Source: Terriglobia bacterium (GTDB lineage: Bacteria > Acidobacteriota > Terriglobia > Bryobacterales > Bryobacteraceae). From it: DNA of 64,000 nucleotides. The stretch's first letter is position 1; every line of letters starts with the position of its first letter. The stretch is from assembly GCA_020073445.1 (NCBI GenBank), contig JAIQFE010000023.1:1-64000 (forward strand). Direction: 5' to 3'. A program made the position numbers and the translations under genes. Positions 1-8,295 of this stretch are shown here, piece by piece. The notes beneath the pieces are model-generated. The model was not told where the DNA came from. It saw only the letters and a list, made by a program, of their open reading frames with translations, and searched no databases.

Positions 1-1
1 G

Positions 2-73
2 TGGTTGTTCACCTTCACTGCCGCGGCCTTCAACTTGTGGCGCATTCCAAAGCTCCGGGCCGCGGTGTGTTGA
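2..73 (+). mobile_element. C-terminal end of an IS transposase (cut by window edge)
   Basis: The second reading frame from the left edge encodes a short peptide containing FTFTAAAFNLWRIPKL before a TGA stop. DDE transposases of the IS5/IS1182 kind commonly end in such an alanine-rich segment followed by YNL-R-pKL, so I read this as the last 23 codons of a transposase whose body lies outside the window. It cannot be told whether the element is intact. The following 210 bases up to the TonB receptor hold no gene I can support and probably include the right end of the element; no terminal inverted repeat can be checked without the left end. Confidence 0.55.
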
Positions 74-283
74 GCGGCGCTTCCGGGGCCCACTGAGAGG
101 CCCGGTTGCCGACTGCGGGGGCGCCTCGCGACGCCTCCTTCTGCCGGTAACAGTGCTCCCTACGAAGTGCCAGTGGTGTTCCCGGACGCTATTTCAGCAA
201 GCTCCTAGACCGTGCGGCGGTAAGGGCTTTAATCCGGAAGATGCCGCGAGAGTAATGCGGATTCCCCCGCACTACGTACGCGC

Positions 284-2338
284 ATGAGTGCATCTGCGAG
301 GTGTAGACCCCAAAGGGTGAGAGTGCGTGCGCGCACCGGATTACTTCTTGCCTCGCTATGGATAGGCGTTAACCCGATTCCGGTCGCGGCGCAGCAGGAA
401 CGGTCGGCTGCGGAATTGCTGGACATGAGCCTTGAGAAACTGTTGACCGTCCAGATCGATTCGGTATACAGCAGCTCCAAGTTCCAGCAGAAAGTTACGG
501 AAGCCCCGGCTTCGGTGACCATAATCTCGGCGGAAGAAATCCAGAAATTCGGCTATCAGACCCTGGCGGACATCCTGCGCGACGTCCCGGGCTTCTATGT
601 GACCTATGACAGGAACTACAGCTACCTGGGGTTCCGAGGGTATGGCCAACCGGGGGATTATAACAGCCGGGTTCAACTACTGGTGGACGGGCACCTGCTC
701 AACGACGACATCTACGGGGAGGCGCTTTTGGGAACGGAGTTCCCGGTGGACCTGGATCTGGTTGATCGCATCGAGGTCGTGCGTGGGCCGAATTCTTCCC
801 TATACGTGGCTAGCGCCTTTTTCGGCGTCATCAACGTGATCACCAAGCGGGGAGGCGCCCTGGGAGGCCTGGCCGTCTCGGGTGCGGCCGGCAGCAACGA
901 GACCTACCGGAGCCGCGTCAGCTACGGCCGGGATTTCGACAACGGCCTGGAAGTGCTGCTTTCCGGTTCGTTCTATGCTTCGCAAGGCGCGGACGCACTG
1001 TTTTTCAAGGAATTCGACAATCCCCTCACCAACAACGGCATCGCCCGGAATGCGGATGGAGACCAGTTCCAGCAACTGTTTGCGAACGTATCCTACGGCT
1101 CCTTCACCTTTCAAGGGGTGTACGGTTCCCGCGACAAGCATATTCCCACTGCTTCCTTTGGCACCGTGTTTAACGACCCCGGCACCCATACGGTGGATAC
1201 GCGGAGCTACGCGGATCTTCAATACCAGGACAAAATCGCCGGCGGCTGGCAGTTGGCGGCCCGGTTGTATTTCGACAAGTACGATTATGAGGGAACCTAC
1301 ATCTACAGTTCCGCGGATCCTGACGTAGCCTCCACGGTCACTCAGAAGGATCTCGGCTACGGTACCTGGTTAGGCGGCGAAGCAGTTGTTTCGAAGAAGC
1401 TTTTTGACCGGCACCACGTCACCGTGGGTTCGAGCTACCGGCAGCACCTTCACCAGGATCAGACTACCTACGACCTGCAACCGTTTTCTGAAGATGTGAA
1501 TGACCGGAGGAGTTCCACCGATTGGGGTTCGTACGTTCAGGACGAAATCCGGCTATCCGGGTCCCTGATTCTGAATGTAGGCCTGCGCTACGACCATTAC
1601 TCGACGTTTGGGGGGTCTACCAACCCCCGAGCGGCCCTGATCTATAACCCATTTGAGAAGACCACATTCAAGCTGCTTTATGGGCAGGCTTTTCGCGCCC
1701 CCAATTTTTACGAGCTGTACTATCATGCGCCCGGAAGCGAAGCGAATCCCTTCTTGAAGCCTGAACGGGTCAAGACGACAGAGTTGGTGTGGGAGCAATA
1801 CCTACAGCATCGTTTCCAGTTCACAGCGACCGGTTTCTATTACCCAATCCGGGATTTGATCAGCGCGGCAAACGGCGTAGAGGCCGGCGACATCCAATAC
1901 CAGAATGCCCGTGCGCTCGATCTCCGCGGCTTCGATCTGTCGTTTCGGAGGCGATCGCCGTGGGGTCTGGAGGTCGGCGGAAACTACAGCTTTCAAGTAG
2001 CCAGAAATCACGACCCTGCCGATTTTTCGGTCAATTCGCCTTCGCATCTGGGTCGAGCATTCATCAGCGCGCCGCTGATCCGGCACGCGCTTTTCGCCAG
2101 CTTCGATCTCCAGTACGTCAGTTCGCGAAAAAGCCTTGCCAATAGTCCACTGGCATCCTACGCGCTGTCGAACTTTACTTTATTGAGCCGCAGTCTGGGG
2201 GAAAAATGGGACATTTCCGCAAGTATCTACAACATCTTCAACCGGCAATACGGAGATCCTGGCCGCCCAGAGAATCTTCAAGACGTCATCCTGCAGGATG
2301 GGCGAACGTTCCGGCTGAAAGTTGGATACTCCTTTTGA
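284..2338 (+). CDS. TonB-dependent outer-membrane receptor
   Basis: This 684-residue protein has an N-terminal hydrophobic signal (about residues 19-37, ending in VAAQ). A plug domain follows (about 55-190), with the typical APASVTIISAEEIQKFGY start, VPGFYV, and the plug-end pattern VEVVRGPNSSLYVASAFFGV (close to the usual RIEVlRGPgSaLYGanAf). The remainder is a beta-barrel that ends in an aromatic Phe, as outer-membrane proteins do. It probably imports a metal complex or another large ligand using TonB energy; the substrate cannot be read from the sequence. A YfiR-like gene follows within 5 bases of the stop, a pairing usually seen in signalling cassettes rather than pure siderophore uptake loci. 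The family is certain, the ligand unknown. Confidence 0.9.
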   Translation: MSASARCRPQRVRVRARTGLLLASLWIGVNPIPVAAQQERSAAELLDMSLEKLLTVQIDSVYSSSKFQQKVTEAPASVTIISAEEIQKFGYQTLADILRDVPGFYVTYDRNYSYLGFRGYGQPGDYNSRVQLLVDGHLLNDDIYGEALLGTEFPVDLDLVDRIEVVRGPNSSLYVASAFFGVINVITKRGGALGGLAVSGAAGSNETYRSRVSYGRDFDNGLEVLLSGSFYASQGADALFFKEFDNPLTNNGIARNADGDQFQQLFANVSYGSFTFQGVYGSRDKHIPTASFGTVFNDPGTHTVDTRSYADLQYQDKIAGGWQLAARLYFDKYDYEGTYIYSSADPDVASTVTQKDLGYGTWLGGEAVVSKKLFDRHHVTVGSSYRQHLHQDQTTYDLQPFSEDVNDRRSSTDWGSYVQDEIRLSGSLILNVGLRYDHYSTFGGSTNPRAALIYNPFEKTTFKLLYGQAFRAPNFYELYYHAPGSEANPFLKPERVKTTELVWEQYLQHRFQFTATGFYYPIRDLISAANGVEAGDIQYQNARALDLRGFDLSFRRRSPWGLEVGGNYSFQVARNHDPADFSVNSPSHLGRAFISAPLIRHALFASFDLQYVSSRKSLANSPLASYALSNFTLLSRSLGEKWDISASIYNIFNRQYGDPGRPENLQDVILQDGRTFRLKVGYSF

Positions 2339-2342
2339 GCCT

Positions 2343-2912
2343 ATGAGGCGCTCGCGTCGACCTGGAACATGGGCGTGCCTTGTGTACCTTGGGCTTGCCG
2401 TGTGCGTTTCTCCTTGCGCGTGGTCACAGGTCGAACAGACCGTCCAATACCCGCTCAAACTGGCCTACATCTATAACGTGACGAAGTTCGTGGAATGGCC
2501 GAGGGACGCGTTTAGCAGCTCTAGCGCGCCTCTAATCATCTGCATTGTGGGCCGTGATCCGTTTCCAGTCGACGCGGAACGCGAGCTCCGCTCTCGAACG
2601 AGTGGAGGCCGGCACATCGACGTTCGGAACATCACGACGAGCGACAATCCGGGGGTCTGCCAGATAGTCTTCATTAGCGATGCCGAGCAGAAGAACGCCG
2701 CCGGCATGCTGGCCAGCGCAGAGAACACCAGTGCGCTGACCATCGGCGAAAGCGAGGGTTTTGCCGAGCGGGGCGGAGTCGTCAATCTGGTAATTCAAAA
2801 CGCAAAGATCCGCTTCGAAATCAATACCGGCGCAGCGGAGCGCAAAGGCCTGATTATCAGTTCCAGGCTTCTTGTACTCGCAAAAATCGTTCGCGACCTG
2901 GGGATACATTAG
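2343..2912 (+). CDS. YfiR-like (DUF4154) periplasmic protein
   Basis: A 189-residue protein from the ATG at 2343, with a signal peptide (hydrophobic stretch WACLVYLGLAVCV) and a body matching the YfiR/DUF4154 fold: YPLKLAYIYNVTKFVEWP near the mature N-terminus, then ICIVGRDPF, a central IVFISDAEQKNA and a final NLVIQNAKIRFEINTGAAE. YfiR proteins act in the periplasm as redox-sensitive repressors of membrane diguanylate cyclases; in many genomes a TonB receptor and a YfiR-like gene precede a sensor kinase or GGDEF gene. Here no such third gene follows: the next gene is a secreted hydrolase. A TTG start at 2322 would overlap the receptor gene; the ATG is preferred, though no clear ribosome binding site is visible for either. 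Confidence 0.8.
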   Translation: MRRSRRPGTWACLVYLGLAVCVSPCAWSQVEQTVQYPLKLAYIYNVTKFVEWPRDAFSSSSAPLIICIVGRDPFPVDAERELRSRTSGGRHIDVRNITTSDNPGVCQIVFISDAEQKNAAGMLASAENTSALTIGESEGFAERGGVVNLVIQNAKIRFEINTGAAERKGLIISSRLLVLAKIVRDLGIH

Positions 2913-2965
2913 CGGAATGCGTCGCTGGCTTCATCGGCCGACGCCGATAGACGTAAAATAGCTGC

Positions 2966-4798
2966 ATGCTACGCCGAGTTTTTGCGTTTGTCGCCGGGTT
3001 TGCGGCATGTGTCACGTTTAGCCAGGCCGCCGTCACACGCGTCGAAGTGGCCGAGCGCGTGGATCTCCCAGTAAACGGTTACGAGAGGATCGCGGGTAAG
3101 GTGTACTTCGCCGTGGATCCGAAGCTCCCGGCCAACCGGTCCATCGTGGATATCGACCTGGCGCCGAGAAACGCCGCGGGCCTGGTGGAATTCTCCGCCG
3201 ACCTGCTGATCCTTCGTCCCAAGGACGCGGCCAAGAGCAACGCCACGGCATTCTTAGAGATCGCGAACCGGGGATCGTCGCCGTTCTGGGGCGCCCTGAA
3301 CCTCGGTGCGGCCCGAGGCATGCCCGGCAAGCAGGACATGGGCGACCATTTCATGCTGGACCAGGGATTCACGCTGGTGTGGGTCGGGTGGCAGTCGGAT
3401 GTGACGGGCGCGAACAATGTGAAACTGTACGCGCCGGTGCTCGCGGGCGTCACCGGAAAGGTTCGGACCGAGATTCTGGTGAATCAGAAGGCCACTTCGG
3501 ACGCCCTTCCTTACGCGCCTGCCAGCGTGCCTTCGGGATCGCTCACGATGCGCGATAAAGCCGACGGCCAGCGGATCGCCATCCCTAACGATCAATGGAA
3601 ACTCAACGGAGACAGGCTCGAGTTCGCGGCTGGTTTCGAGCCCGGAAAACTTTACGACTTCGTCTATACAGCCAAAGATCCAACCGTGGCAGGCCTCGGC
3701 ATGGCGGCCGTGCGCGATTACATCTCCTATATCAAGCAGCGCGGCGAAGTGAAGCGGGCCATCGGGGCCGGGATTTCGCAGAGCGGCCGGTTGCTGCGCA
3801 CGTTCATCGCGGACGGTTTCAACGGCGACGAACAAGGCAAGAAGGTTTTCGACGGCGTATGGGCGCACGTGGCCGGCGGCGGCCATGGCGATTTCAACCA
3901 GCGTTTCGCGCAGGCGGGCCGGACCAGCGGCCAGTTCAGTGGCGTCGATTTTCCCACCGACCTGCCGCCGTTCCACCCTGATGAGCTGCTCGCTAAATCG
4001 GCGAAGGCGGGCGTCGCGCCGAAGCTGCTGTTGAGCAATGGATCGCACGAGTATTGGGGTCGCGCGGCCGGGCTGAATCACGTCAGCGAGGACGGGAAAC
4101 GCGACGTCGCGCCATCTGGAGACGTGCGAGTTTACTACGTCGCCGGCACTCAGCATAGCTCGGGCGGCGGGACGAATCCGCAGGTGCAGAATCCGACGAA
4201 TCCCATGGACTGGTCGTTCTTCCAGCGCGCGATGGTAGTGGCCATGAACAAATGGGTCACCGATGGCACGGCGCCCCCTGCGTCGGTGTTCCCGCGTATT
4301 GATAAAGACCAGATGGTAGTCGCATCGGCGGTCCGGTTTCCGAAAATCCCCGGAGTCAATGTCGTGCAGACGGCCTATGCGCCGCGACGACTTGATATGG
4401 GACAAGAACCGCCCAAGGTCGGGGATCCGTTCCCCGCCCTGGTTCCTCAAGTGAACACCGATGGCAACGAAACCTCGGGAATCCAGTTACCGGAGCTCCG
4501 CTATCCGCTGGCGACCTATATGGGCTGGAACCTTCGCAATCCCTCCATCGGTTCGCCGACCGAGCAGTATCCGCTGACTGGTTCGATGGTGGCGTTCCCG
4601 CGTACAAGGGCGGAACGCGAAAAGTCGGGCGATCCCCGGTTGTCGATTGAAGAGAGGTACAAGGACCAGCAGGAGTACCTGGGCAAGATCGAGGCGGCTG
4701 CGCGGGAACTGGCGAAGCAGCGATTCCTGCTCGAATCGGACGTTCCGCAAGTGGTCGCGCGGGCCAAGCAGCGGTGGGAACAGCTGGCGGCCAAGTAA
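2966..4798 (+). CDS. Secreted alpha/beta-hydrolase domain protein (Abhydrolase_10 type)
   Basis: A 610-residue exported protein with an N-terminal signal peptide ending at SQAAV. It has the long, divergent alpha/beta-hydrolase architecture seen in the Abhydrolase_10 family: ANRGSSPFWGALN early on, and a nucleophile elbow GISQSGR (Gly-x-Ser-x-Ser-Gly) near residue 270, followed by WAHVAGGGHGDFNQRF. A late histidine, in VAGTQHSSGGG around residue 396, is a good candidate for the catalytic His. The substrate is unknown; esters are likely by family. A TAAAAT box ends 6 nt before the ATG (2954-2959), so the transcript may begin at the start codon. It stands alone between the YfiR-like gene and mrp. 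Confidence 0.75.
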   Translation: MLRRVFAFVAGFAACVTFSQAAVTRVEVAERVDLPVNGYERIAGKVYFAVDPKLPANRSIVDIDLAPRNAAGLVEFSADLLILRPKDAAKSNATAFLEIANRGSSPFWGALNLGAARGMPGKQDMGDHFMLDQGFTLVWVGWQSDVTGANNVKLYAPVLAGVTGKVRTEILVNQKATSDALPYAPASVPSGSLTMRDKADGQRIAIPNDQWKLNGDRLEFAAGFEPGKLYDFVYTAKDPTVAGLGMAAVRDYISYIKQRGEVKRAIGAGISQSGRLLRTFIADGFNGDEQGKKVFDGVWAHVAGGGHGDFNQRFAQAGRTSGQFSGVDFPTDLPPFHPDELLAKSAKAGVAPKLLLSNGSHEYWGRAAGLNHVSEDGKRDVAPSGDVRVYYVAGTQHSSGGGTNPQVQNPTNPMDWSFFQRAMVVAMNKWVTDGTAPPASVFPRIDKDQMVVASAVRFPKIPGVNVVQTAYAPRRLDMGQEPPKVGDPFPALVPQVNTDGNETSGIQLPELRYPLATYMGWNLRNPSIGSPTEQYPLTGSMVAFPRTRAEREKSGDPRLSIEERYKDQQEYLGKIEAAARELAKQRFLLESDVPQVVARAKQRWEQLAAK

Positions 4799-4847
4799 CC
4801 GCTCCATCACTGTCGCGACTCGGAAGCGCCTGCTACCATCGAGGTTC

Positions 4848-5672
4848 ATGCATCCTCAGCAAGAACTTCCTAAGGCTCCGATTGCCGGCATCAAGAATCT
4901 GGTCGCGGTAGGCTCGGGCAAAGGCGGCGTCGGAAAGACCACGGTTTCCGTAAATCTCGCGATCGCGCTGGCGCGGCTGGGACGAAAAGTCGGGTTGCTC
5001 GACGCCGACGTCTACGGCCCCAACGTTCCCACCATGATGGGCACGCGCGAAAATCCGGTGGGCAATGCCGATCGCATCCGGCCCATCGAAAAATTCGGCG
5101 TGAAGCTGATGTCGATGGGATTCCTGAGTCCCGGCGACAAGCCGCTGGTCTGGCGCGGCCCCATGCTGCACAACGTAATCCAGCAATTCCTGCGCAACGT
5201 AGATTGGGGCGAACTGGATTACCTCATCATCGATCTGCCGCCGGGTACAGGCGACGTATCGCTGTCGCTGGTGCAGAACGCGCTGATCTCGGGAGCTATC
5301 GTGGTCACCACGCCGTCGGATGTGTCGCTCGAAGATGCGCGCAAGGCCGTCAACATGTTCGCGCAGGTACGCGTCCCGATTCTCGGGATGGTGGAGAACA
5401 TGTCGTATCTGATCGCGCCCGGGAGCGGCGAGCGCATCGACGTATTCGGCCAGGGTGGCGGCAAAAAGACTGCCGAAGACATGAAGATTCCCTTCCTGGG
5501 CGAGCTGGCGCTCGATCCGGATGTGCGCATCGGCGGGGATTCGGGGAATCCGGTAACCACTCGCGCAGGTGAGGATAAGCACAACACGCCGTTTCTGGAA
5601 CTGGCGAAGCGCGTGGATCAAGCTGTCAGTGCGCTGAAGCAGACGGGTCCCACGGTCACGATTGAGGACTAA
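4848..5672 (+). CDS. mrp: Mrp/NBP35-type P-loop ATPase lacking cysteines
   Basis: From the ATG at 4848 the product is 274 residues, a single Mrp/ApbC-type domain without the DUF59 N-terminal domain found in many homologues. The deviant Walker A motif GSGKGGVGKTT, the Mrp signature LDADVYGPNVPTMMG, and DLPPGTGDVSLSL are all present. These proteins carry and transfer iron-sulfur clusters, and dimerise through a CxxC pair just after the ENMSY motif. Here that position reads ENMSYLIAPGSGERIDVFG, so both cysteines are missing, and no cysteine occurs anywhere in the protein. The ATPase fold is secure but classical cluster binding through CxxC is not possible. GAGG lies 3-6 nt upstream of the start. 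Its 3' end overlaps the convergent hydrolase gene by 4 bases. Confidence 0.85.
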   Translation: MHPQQELPKAPIAGIKNLVAVGSGKGGVGKTTVSVNLAIALARLGRKVGLLDADVYGPNVPTMMGTRENPVGNADRIRPIEKFGVKLMSMGFLSPGDKPLVWRGPMLHNVIQQFLRNVDWGELDYLIIDLPPGTGDVSLSLVQNALISGAIVVTTPSDVSLEDARKAVNMFAQVRVPILGMVENMSYLIAPGSGERIDVFGQGGGKKTAEDMKIPFLGELALDPDVRIGGDSGNPVTTRAGEDKHNTPFLELAKRVDQAVSALKQTGPTVTIED

Positions 5673-6256
5673 GCCGCGAGCGCTTCCAGGTATTCGGCAG
5701 CCGTGATCACCGAGCCCTGGCGCGGAAAAACCTTCTCCACCAGGCAGGCGTGCACCTCAGGATCCAGGTCGGCACAACAATCCCGAATCACCACCACGCG
5801 ATAGTCGGCATCAGCGGCGTGCAGGAGCGTCGAAAGAACCACTCCGCTGGTCGCAATTCCGAACAGGATGAGGGTGTCGATGTCGTTGGCCCGCAGGATC
5901 ATCTCGAGGTCGGTTCCGTTGAACGCATCGACCCGGTGTTTCGTGATCACAATGTCATCGTCTCGCGGCGTGAGTGCCGGATGAATAGCGCCCAGAGCGC
6001 CCTGGAACAACTTCTGATGCTGCGCCGAGTTCTTGATCGCGCTGAACAGCGGATTTCGCGTACTTACTTCCGGCAGCTTGGGCCGGAATCCGACCTGGAC
6101 ATGGATCACCTTCATGCCTGCGCTTCGAGAACGTTCCAGTACGCTGGACGCGTGTCCTAAGAAGCCTTCCGGCTCCTTGACGTAGATGGACACGATCCCG
6201 GCCTGATTGTCCATGCTGAGTACCGCCGACCGTGCGGGGTCGAATGATAACTTCAT
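5669..6256 (-). CDS. Isochorismatase-like hydrolase without the usual Cys nucleophile
   Basis: The ATG at 6256 overlaps the stop of the upstream gene (ATGA), giving a 195-residue protein of the isochorismatase/cysteine-hydrolase fold. The first catalytic Asp (LSMDNQAG) and the Lys (VITKHRVDAF) are present. The position that normally holds the nucleophilic cysteine in GxxTxxCVxxT reads GIATSGVVLST, so the cysteine is absent. Two cysteines lie downstream in RDCCADLDPEVH. A subfamily with this GVVLST sequence is widespread, so this is probably a natural variant rather than decay. The substrate is unknown. It is the last gene of a coupled three-gene unit headed by a PadR regulator. Confidence 0.8.
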   Translation of the reverse strand: MKLSFDPARSAVLSMDNQAGIVSIYVKEPEGFLGHASSVLERSRSAGMKVIHVQVGFRPKLPEVSTRNPLFSAIKNSAQHQKLFQGALGAIHPALTPRDDDIVITKHRVDAFNGTDLEMILRANDIDTLILFGIATSGVVLSTLLHAADADYRVVVIRDCCADLDPEVHACLVEKVFPRQGSVITAAEYLEALAA

Positions 6257-6687
6257 CGGTTCCGAGTCCTTAAATCCTCCTCCGAATAGAACCGAGCCCT
6301 CTTGAAATCTCGATCGGAGATGGCGTCCATCATGTGATGCAGGTTGAGATCGACGCGCCTCTGCGCTTCCAGGACGTCGGAAAGAACGCGTGCGCCCGGC
6401 GGGCACCAATCTTCGGGCGACTGCCCGGGACGGCGCATCGTGGTGGGAATCCAGAAGCCGCGCATGTATCGGCTCGAGGTGAACTTCGCGATCCAAGCAG
6501 CGCCGGCTTCCACCAGCAACCCGCTCAGTTCCGCAAGACCGAATCGGGCGAGCGCGGCCAAACCTTGCGCGCGATGGTCCGATGCCGCCTTCTCAAAGGC
6601 ATCCAACATCTCTCGCGCACACCATGCACGGCAATCGCGCGGATACAGCCGCAGCAGGATTTTGTAGAGACGCGTTATGGGGTTCAT
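6253..6687 (-). CDS. Conserved PadR-operon hypothetical protein
   Basis: A 144-residue protein between the PadR gene and the isochorismatase-like gene, joined to both by ATGA overlaps. The first part (ITRLYKILLRLYPRDCRAW followed by CAREMLDAF) resembles the short helical segment that precedes many acidobacterial ADOP-type permeases, where a YPxxFR...EM pattern recurs; here no permease follows. The rest is hydrophilic with a Trp/Pro-rich centre (GFWIPTTMRRPGQSPEDW) and a charged C-terminus. No catalytic motif is visible. The gene arrangement suggests it is controlled by, or works with, the PadR regulator; the function is unknown. Confidence 0.6.
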   Translation of the reverse strand: MNPITRLYKILLRLYPRDCRAWCAREMLDAFEKAASDHRAQGLAALARFGLAELSGLLVEAGAAWIAKFTSSRYMRGFWIPTTMRRPGQSPEDWCPPGARVLSDVLEAQRRVDLNLHHMMDAISDRDFKRARFYSEEDLRTRNR

Positions 6688-7034
6688 GCTTCCCTCGCTC
6701 TGAGCCGCGCGGCCGCAGCTCGTGTGAGCTGCTTCATTCGATCGAGTTCCGTCGCCATCTGTTTGCGGCCGACTGACGTCAGCCGATAGGCTTGCTTTTC
6801 GCGGGAGGTGTCTTCCTGGTCGAACCTTTCGATCCAGGAATCCTCCAGAAGCCTGCGTAGCGCGCCATACAGCGTGCCCGTGGTCATTCGCACCCGACCG
6901 GCACTCAGCGTTTCGATGTCCTTCATCAGGGCATAGCCGTGGCGAGGCTTATCCGCAAGGCTCAGCAAGATGAGCAGAACGGGTTCGGTCAAGGGCCGGC
7001 TGGGCGACTCAGGCTGTTCTTCTACATGTCGCAT
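6684..7034 (-). CDS. PadR-family transcriptional regulator
   Basis: A 116-residue protein with the PadR winged helix: LTEPVLLILLSLADKPRHGY, then an ALMKDIE helix, and the recognition/wing segment TTGTLYGALRRLLEDSWIE, followed by a short C-terminal dimerisation helix. It heads a coupled operon (ATGA overlaps) with a hypothetical protein and an isochorismatase-like hydrolase. A perfect inverted repeat ACATGTCG-n5-CGACATGT spans its own start codon, which fits autorepression and contains an ATGT/ACAT pair of the type bound by PadR proteins. PadR regulators respond to small aromatic or other ligands; the ligand here cannot be deduced. Confidence 0.88.
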   Translation of the reverse strand: MRHVEEQPESPSRPLTEPVLLILLSLADKPRHGYALMKDIETLSAGRVRMTTGTLYGALRRLLEDSWIERFDQEDTSREKQAYRLTSVGRKQMATELDRMKQLTRAAAARLRAREA

Positions 7035-7044
7035 GACGACATGT
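7024..7044. promoter_or_regulatory. Putative PadR operator
   Basis: Two perfect 8-base arms, ACATGTCG and CGACATGT, flank a 5-base centre that contains the padR start codon (complement, 7032-7034). The inner core reads ATGT-n9-ACAT, close to the ATGT-n8-ACAT operators known for PadR proteins. Binding here would block translation initiation and, if the transcript starts nearby, transcription of the three-gene operon. The function is inferred from the family and position. Confidence 0.6.
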
Positions 7045-7065
7045 TAGGGCACTACGGGATAGTTG

Positions 7066-8004
7066 TCAAGATCCGGTTTGCTCTGCCATTAGCTTGTCCC
7101 AATCCGCGGCTTCGCCGAATTTGAGGCCGACTAACGCCGGGTCGATGTTCCGAAGCATTCCCGTAAGAGCCGCCCCAGCACCGACTTCGATGAACCGCGT
7201 AACGCCGCGCGACGCTAGCAAGGCAATGGACTCACACCATCGGACCGCATTGGGGATCTGATGATACAGCCCCTCGCGGGCTTCGGCGCCCGTGCGAACC
7301 TCGCGCGCCTGCCAGTTGTTGATCAACGGAATCGTCAGGTCGCGAAATTCGGTCGCATCGAGTTCGGACTTCATCCGGTCTTGCGCAGGCTTCAAGAGAG
7401 CGCAATGGAAGGGAGCGCTGACAGGCAAGAGAATCGCCCGGCGGGCGCCGGCAGCTTTGGCGAGTTCGATGGCCCGGTTGACCGCGGCGATGTGGCCCGC
7501 AATGACGATTTGATCCGGGGAGTTGAGACCCGCGGGGCTCACGACTTCGCCCTGCCCGGCCTCAGACAGGATCGCTTCCAGCTTCCCAGAAGGAAGCTTA
7601 AGGATCGCGGCCATCGCACCCACACCTTCGGGAACGGCTTCCTGCATGTATCGTCCGCGTTTGCGGACCAAACGGACCGCATCGGCAAAACGCAGCGATC
7701 CGGCGGCAACCAGCGCCGAGTATTCGCCCAGGCTGTGACCCGCCACATACGAGGGAACGATCCCTTTGGCCGTCAGGACCGAATGCGCGGCGATCGAGAC
7801 CGTGAGCAGGGCCGGCTGCTGATTTTCGGTCAGCTTGAGCTGATCGTCGGGACCTTCGAAGCATAGCTTCGACAGCGGAAACCCGAGCGCATCATCGGCC
7901 TCCTGGAAAATGCGGGCGGCTTCAGGGAACGAATCGGCGAGGGTTTTGCCCATTCCCGCAAACTGGGAACCCTGACCTGGGAAGAGAAAGGCTGTCTGGA
8001 CCAA
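7066..8004 (-). CDS. fabD: Malonyl-CoA:ACP transacylase
   Basis: A 312-residue FabD of typical length. It opens with TAFLFPGQGSQFAGMG, has the nucleophile motif GHSLGEYSAL with the active serine, the malonate-binding Arg in RKRGRYMQEA, and the catalytic His region VSAPFHCALL. It loads malonyl groups onto acyl carrier protein for fatty-acid synthesis. It is not in a fab cluster here. The start is a TTG (8004) with no ribosome binding site; a TAAAAT box ends 5 nt upstream (complement of 8010-8015), consistent with a leaderless transcript. The promoter is divergent with that of the small zinc-ribbon gene at 8043. Confidence 0.95.
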   Translation of the reverse strand: MVQTAFLFPGQGSQFAGMGKTLADSFPEAARIFQEADDALGFPLSKLCFEGPDDQLKLTENQQPALLTVSIAAHSVLTAKGIVPSYVAGHSLGEYSALVAAGSLRFADAVRLVRKRGRYMQEAVPEGVGAMAAILKLPSGKLEAILSEAGQGEVVSPAGLNSPDQIVIAGHIAAVNRAIELAKAAGARRAILLPVSAPFHCALLKPAQDRMKSELDATEFRDLTIPLINNWQAREVRTGAEAREGLYHQIPNAVRWCESIALLASRGVTRFIEVGAGAALTGMLRNIDPALVGLKFGEAADWDKLMAEQTGS

Positions 8005-8042
8005 CTCAGATTTTAGCGTGGTCGGGCTGCTATAGTGGGGTT
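8005..8042. promoter_or_regulatory. Compact divergent promoter pair, fabD / zinc-ribbon gene
   Basis: In only 38 bases there are two outward-facing -10-like boxes: TAAAAT on the minus strand (complement of 8010-8015), 5 nt before the fabD TTG, and TATAGT on the plus strand (8031-8036), 6 nt before the GTG at 8043. Both positions put the expected transcription start at or next to the start codon. No convincing -35 boxes are visible. The proposal is sequence-based inference. Confidence 0.5.
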
Positions 8043-8294
8043 GTGAAGCGCAAGCGCATCTCCGCTCCCCGGCCGGTCCCGGAGTCCCTAATAGCGGACA
8101 CGGTGGTGCCGGAGAAGCTTCTGGAAGAAGCCAAGCGGGCCATTGAGTCGGATCGCCTTCGCAAAATGGTGCTTTGCTCGGTGTGCAAGAGCGAATGCGC
8201 CCCTAATTCGGCCGAAGGGCTGTGCTGGGTCTGCCGCCGGCTAAAACTGAGCGCCTGGCGGGATTCCGACTCCCAAATGCCCGCGCAAGAGTAG
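8043..8294 (+). CDS. Small zinc-ribbon-like hypothetical protein
   Basis: An 83-residue basic protein with two CxxC knuckles, CSVCKSEC and CWVCRR, spaced about 20 residues apart, which could form one zinc-ribbon site. The N-terminal part is Lys/Arg/Pro rich, followed by a helix (VPEKLLEEAKRAIESDRLRK). It starts at a GTG 6 nt after a TATAGT box, with no ribosome binding site. I do not recognise a family; nucleic-acid or protein binding is a guess from the zinc ribbon. Confidence 0.6.
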   Translation: MKRKRISAPRPVPESLIADTVVPEKLLEEAKRAIESDRLRKMVLCSVCKSECAPNSAEGLCWVCRRLKLSAWRDSDSQMPAQE

Positions 8295-8295
8295 T

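Noticed and set aside
1-283. A complete IS element at the left edge
   Set aside because: Only the C-terminal codons of a transposase are inside the window and terminal repeats cannot be checked.
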